From Rubrivivax sp. (GTDB taxonomy: Bacteria; Pseudomonadota; Gammaproteobacteria; Burkholderiales; Burkholderiaceae_C): a stretch of 64,000 bases of DNA. Each line of letters starts with the position of its first letter. Position 1 is the first letter of the stretch. The stretch is from the NCBI GenBank assembly GCA_030653385.1, contig JAURZM010000047.1:1-64000 (forward strand). The letters are read 5' to 3'. Both the position numbers and the translations under genes were made by a program. This document shows positions 61,096 through 64,000 of this stretch, one piece after another. Below the pieces are notes generated by a model. It was not told where the DNA came from. It saw only the letters and a list, made by a program, of their open reading frames with translations, and did no database searches.

Positions 61096-62373
61096 ATGGA
61101 CCCTGAACCCTTGCCTGCCGCACCGCCGCCGTCGGCGCCCGCGCGCCGCGCCGCACAAAGGCATCTGTCCGACCTGCGCGGCGCCACCCGCCTGGCGGCC
61201 GACGCCACGCTGGGCCTGGCGCAGCTGGTCGAGGCCATGCACGCGCGCATCGCCAGCACCCCTGGGCTGCCGGGGCCGGCGCAGACATCGGGCATCACCG
61301 GCCTGGTCTACAAGAGCATCCGCGGCGTGACGCGCCTGGTGGGCGGCAGCGTGGACGGTGTGCTGGGTCTGCTGCAGCCGCTGCTGGTGCCGGCGGCCAG
61401 CGCCAGCTCGGCCGGCACCAGCGTGATGGCCGAAGCGCTGCCGCCGCCGCGTGAACGCGAAGCCTTGCTGGCGGCCTTGAACGGTGTGCTGGGCGACCAC
61501 CTGGCCGCCACCGGCAACCCGCTGGCCACGCCCATGTGTGTGCGCCATGCCGGCCGTGCCTTGAGGCTGGAACGCAGCGCACTGCAAACCGCGCTGCCGC
61601 AGGCCAGCGGCCAGCTGCTGGTGCTGGTGCACGGCCTGTGCATGAACGACCTGCAATGGCGCCGCAAGGGCCACGACCATGGCGACGCGCTGGCGCAGGA
61701 ACTGGGCTACACCCCCGTCTACCTGCACTACAACAGCGGCTTGCCGGTGCACGTGAACGGGCTGCAACTGGCGCAGCATCTGCAGGACCTGCTGGCCGCC
61801 TGGCCGGTGCCGCTGCAGCGGGTGGTGCTGCTGGGCCACAGCATGGGTGGCCTGCTCATCCGCAGCGCCATGCACCAGGCCACGGCGCTGGGCCAGGCCT
61901 GGCCGACGCAGGTGGACGACGCGGTGTTCCTGGGCACACCGCACCATGGCGCGCCGCTGGAACGGGCCGGCCACTGGGTGGACATCGTGCTGGGCGCCAC
62001 GCCCTACGCCGCACCGCTGGCGCGGCTGGGCAAGATCCGCAGTGCCGGCATCACCGACCTGCGCCACGGCGCGCTGCTGGCACCCGCCGGCAGCCACCTG
62101 CCCACCCCGGTGCCGCTGCCCACCCGCCCCCGCTGCCACGCCGTGGCTGCGAGCACCGGCACCGAGGCCGGCGACCTGAAACACCGCTGGCTGGGTGACG
62201 GCCTGGTGCCGGTGGCCAGTGCGCTGGGCCACCATGCCGACGCGGCCCGGCGGCTGGACTTTGCCGCCGACAGTCAGGTGGTGCTGCAGGGCCTGAACCA
62301 CATGGACCTGCTCAGCAACCCTGAAGTGATGCTGCCGCTGCGCCGCTGGCTGGGCCACCCCGCACGGGCCTGA
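61096..62373 (+). CDS. Alpha/beta-hydrolase (lipase-like) protein
   Basis: From ATG 61096 the protein has 425 residues. The catalytic part lies in the second half: QLLVLVHGLCMNDLQW (oxyanion strand), VVLLGHSMGGLLIRSA (nucleophile Ser), LGTPHHGAPLERAGHWVD and a final LQGLNHMDLLSN with the probable catalytic His. The first 180 residues are Ala/Leu-rich and lack a clear signal. It diverges from the patatin gene, so two lipid-acting enzymes share a 60-base intergenic region. Confidence 0.88.
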   Translation: MDPEPLPAAPPPSAPARRAAQRHLSDLRGATRLAADATLGLAQLVEAMHARIASTPGLPGPAQTSGITGLVYKSIRGVTRLVGGSVDGVLGLLQPLLVPAASASSAGTSVMAEALPPPREREALLAALNGVLGDHLAATGNPLATPMCVRHAGRALRLERSALQTALPQASGQLLVLVHGLCMNDLQWRRKGHDHGDALAQELGYTPVYLHYNSGLPVHVNGLQLAQHLQDLLAAWPVPLQRVVLLGHSMGGLLIRSAMHQATALGQAWPTQVDDAVFLGTPHHGAPLERAGHWVDIVLGATPYAAPLARLGKIRSAGITDLRHGALLAPAGSHLPTPVPLPTRPRCHAVAASTGTEAGDLKHRWLGDGLVPVASALGHHADAARRLDFAADSQVVLQGLNHMDLLSNPEVMLPLRRWLGHPARA

Positions 62374-62385
62374 CCGCGCGGCGGC

Positions 62386-62928
62386 TCAGTGCGGAAAGAT
62401 GCGGATGTAGCTTTTGGTCAGTGAAGGTGTGCGCAGCTTCTCCCAGACGCCGTCGCCGCTGTCGCTGTCGCGTTCGCCCTTGCCGTTGGTGTTGCCTTCG
62501 ATGGTGCGCACCTTGTCCGACAGCTTGCGCTGGTTTTCGATGACCACGCCGATGTGCGAGAAGTCGAAGACCACGAAGTCGCCGGCGCGGGCCAGCTGGT
62601 GTTCGTCCAGCACCTGCATGCCATTGGCGCGGGCCCACTTTTCCCAGCCAAAGGCGCTGGCATCGCGGCAGCGCACCTTGTCGGCCTGCGCAAAGCTCAG
62701 GCTGGGGCGATTGAAGTAGGTTTTCAGGAAGTCGCGGGTTTCGTCGTCTTCCAGCAACTCGCGCATGATCCACGCGGTGAAAGCCGCGCACCAGGGCCAC
62801 GCACCCGGCTGCAGCCAGGTGGCACCCTGGTAATCGACGATGCGCGCTCCGGTGTTGTTGACGGGGCCTTCGCGGGTGCCCACTTCGGCGCTGGCGATGG
62901 TGATGAGCTTGTCGATGGCGGGGTTCAT
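62386..62928 (-). CDS. CHAP/TIGR02594-like peptidoglycan hydrolase-type protein
   Basis: From ATG 62928 the protein has 180 residues, with ASAEVGTREGPVNN near the start, the Cys of WPWCAAFTAWIM and the His of DFVVFDFSHIGVVIE, followed by IEGNTNGKGERDSD. This order is that of NlpC/P60-like CHAP hydrolases. Domains like this are found in endolysins and polymorphic effectors. No signal peptide or phage genes are seen. It converges with the lipase gene. Confidence 0.82.
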   Translation of the reverse strand: MNPAIDKLITIASAEVGTREGPVNNTGARIVDYQGATWLQPGAWPWCAAFTAWIMRELLEDDETRDFLKTYFNRPSLSFAQADKVRCRDASAFGWEKWARANGMQVLDEHQLARAGDFVVFDFSHIGVVIENQRKLSDKVRTIEGNTNGKGERDSDSGDGVWEKLRTPSLTKSYIRIFPH

Positions 62929-63141
62929 GGCGTTCTCCGGTGGGGTGAAGACGGTCCCTCGGGCAGGAGGCCGGCGGCACGAGGGCCTTGCGCGCACGGC
63001 GGGTCGGATGACCGCTGCGCACGCTAAGGCTTGAGCGGCCGGGCTGCACCTGCTGTCCTAGGGGCTGGGGCTGCTGCGCGGCCGTGGTGTCTGCCCTGGC
63101 CTGGGGAAGAAGCCGGGGCTGCGCGAGAATGCGCCGCCACC

Positions 63142-64000
63142 ATGTCGACCCCCGCGCTCCGTGTGCTGTCGCTCATCCCACCGATGACGCAGCTCAACAC
63201 ACCGTACCCGTCCACTGCCTACCTGACGGGCTTTTTGCGCTCGCGTGGTGTGGCGGCCGTGCAGGACGACCTGGCGCTGGCGCTCATCTTGCGCTTGCTG
63301 TCGGCCGACGGCCTGCGGGCGGTGCACCAGCAGATCGGCGCGACACCATCGCAGCCTTGCAGCGTGCGCGTGAAGGCTTTCGACACGCGCATCGTTGACT
63401 ACCTGGCCACCATCGAGCCCACGATCCGGTTCCTGCAGGGCGGCGACAGCACGCTGGCGCACCGCATCGCCAGCCGCACCTGGCTGCCCGAAGGCCCGCG
63501 TTTTGCCACGCTGGACGTGTTCGAGGCCGACGACGGTGCCGACCCCATGGCCTGGGCCTTCGGCACGCTGGGTGTGCAGGACCGCGCACGCCACCTGGCC
63601 ACGCTGTACCTGAACGACATTGCCGACGTCATCAAGGACGCCATCGACCCGCGTTTCGAATTTGTGCGCTACGGCGAAAGCCTGGCCGCCAGCCAGGCCA
63701 GCTTCGAACCGCTGGCCGCCGCGCTGGCCGCCGCGCCGAATCTGGTGGACCGCTGGCTGCAGCAACTGACGCTGGCCACCATCGACCGGCACCAGCCCAC
63801 GGTGGTGCTGCTCAGCGTGCCCTTCCCCGGCGCGGTCTACGGCGCCTTCCGCATCGCGCAGGCCATCAAGGCCGCCCACCCGCACATCACCACGGTCCTG
63901 GGCGGGGGCTTCGTGAACACCGAACTGCGCCAACTGGCCGAGCCGCAGGTCTTCGACTTTTTCGACCACGTCACGCTCGACGCCGGCGAACGCCCGCTGC
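63142..64000 (+). CDS. B12-binding-domain radical SAM protein (5' part, cut by window end)
   Basis: An open frame starts at ATG 63142 and runs off the window, so it is missing from the ORF track. It reads MSTPALRVLSLIPPMTQLNT, then YPSTAYLTGFLRSRGVAAVQDDLAL, and later TVVLLSVPFPGAVYGAFRIAQAIKAAHPH and TVLGGGFVNTELRQ, a cobalamin-binding fold. The radical SAM CxxxCxxC motif would lie beyond base 64000. Function cannot be set from this half. Confidence 0.85.
   Translation, partial: MSTPALRVLSLIPPMTQLNTPYPSTAYLTGFLRSRGVAAVQDDLALALILRLLSADGLRAVHQQIGATPSQPCSVRVKAFDTRIVDYLATIEPTIRFLQGGDSTLAHRIASRTWLPEGPRFATLDVFEADDGADPMAWAFGTLGVQDRARHLATLYLNDIADVIKDAIDPRFEFVRYGESLAASQASFEPLAAALAAAPNLVDRWLQQLTLATIDRHQPTVVLLSVPFPGAVYGAFRIAQAIKAAHPHITTVLGGGFVNTELRQLAEPQVFDFFDHVTLDAGERPL

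Overview
The window is high-GC, densely packed DNA typical of an aerobic betaproteobacterium of the order Burkholderiales. The support is a protocatechuate 4,5-cleavage operon, two orphan Bug/TctC-type solute receptors, a TRAP transporter, many ATGA/GTGA-coupled genes and frequent GTG/TTG starts. I cannot name the genus from sequence alone.

Layout. 1-10934: a type I-C CRISPR-Cas locus on the minus strand, running WYL regulator, cas3, cas5, cas8c (with an internal cas11c start), cas7, then cas4, cas1, cas2, leader and a 20-repeat array that appears to continue beyond base 1. A proteic RelE/ParE-type toxin-antitoxin pair on the opposite strand splits the interference genes from the adaptation genes, and its toxin gene carries a perfect 15-bp inverted repeat. 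11010-14953: a Bug receptor, glucose-6-phosphate dehydrogenase, a GNAT enzyme and a FitAB toxin-antitoxin pair with a recognisable operator. 14969-18637: a four-gene minus-strand operon (aldo/keto reductase, class III CoA-transferase, SDR, DsbA-fold isomerase) of unknown substrate. 18722-19849: a J-domain protein.

19866-31650: a long minus-strand operon for 4-hydroxybenzoate and protocatechuate. PobA makes protocatechuate, LigAB opens the ring between C4 and C5, LigC oxidises the semialdehyde to 2-pyrone-4,6-dicarboxylate, LigI hydrolyses the lactone, LigJ hydrates and LigK cleaves to pyruvate and oxaloacetate. A DctPQM TRAP transporter probably supplies substrate, and a divergent LysR protein probably regulates. 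No LigU-type isomerase is present, while a DUF1932-like dehydrogenase and a signal-less ModA-like protein of unknown role are.

31675-36438: an orphan TupA-like protein, an SPFH / membrane protein / Arc-like operon behind a perfect 16-bp palindrome, a SoxA remnant, a DUF1415 gene behind a 12-bp tandem repeat of start codons, and a second Bug receptor. 36500-43754: a feruloyl-CoA-synthetase-like ligase, a crotonase and a small frameshifted gene, then TetR, a PaaZ-like bifunctional enzyme and an MFS transporter. 43825-51966: a Pro/Ala-rich membrane protein, an acyltransferase, PPi-dependent phosphofructokinase and a 2-oxoacid:ferredoxin oxidoreductase with its flavin/Fe-S partner. 52081-64000: an alpha/beta hydrolase remnant, a Crp-type regulator, a membrane-anchored cNMP-binding protein, a PanE-like reductase, an M14 amidohydrolase, a miniature flagellar-rod-like protein, a truncated BLUF domain, a CoA-transferase/GNAT fusion, a cNMP-gated patatin, a lipase, a CHAP-like hydrolase and the start of a B12-binding radical SAM gene.

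The most unusual element is the toxin-antitoxin pair with its hairpin inside the I-C cas operon. No tRNA, rRNA or insertion sequence was recognised.
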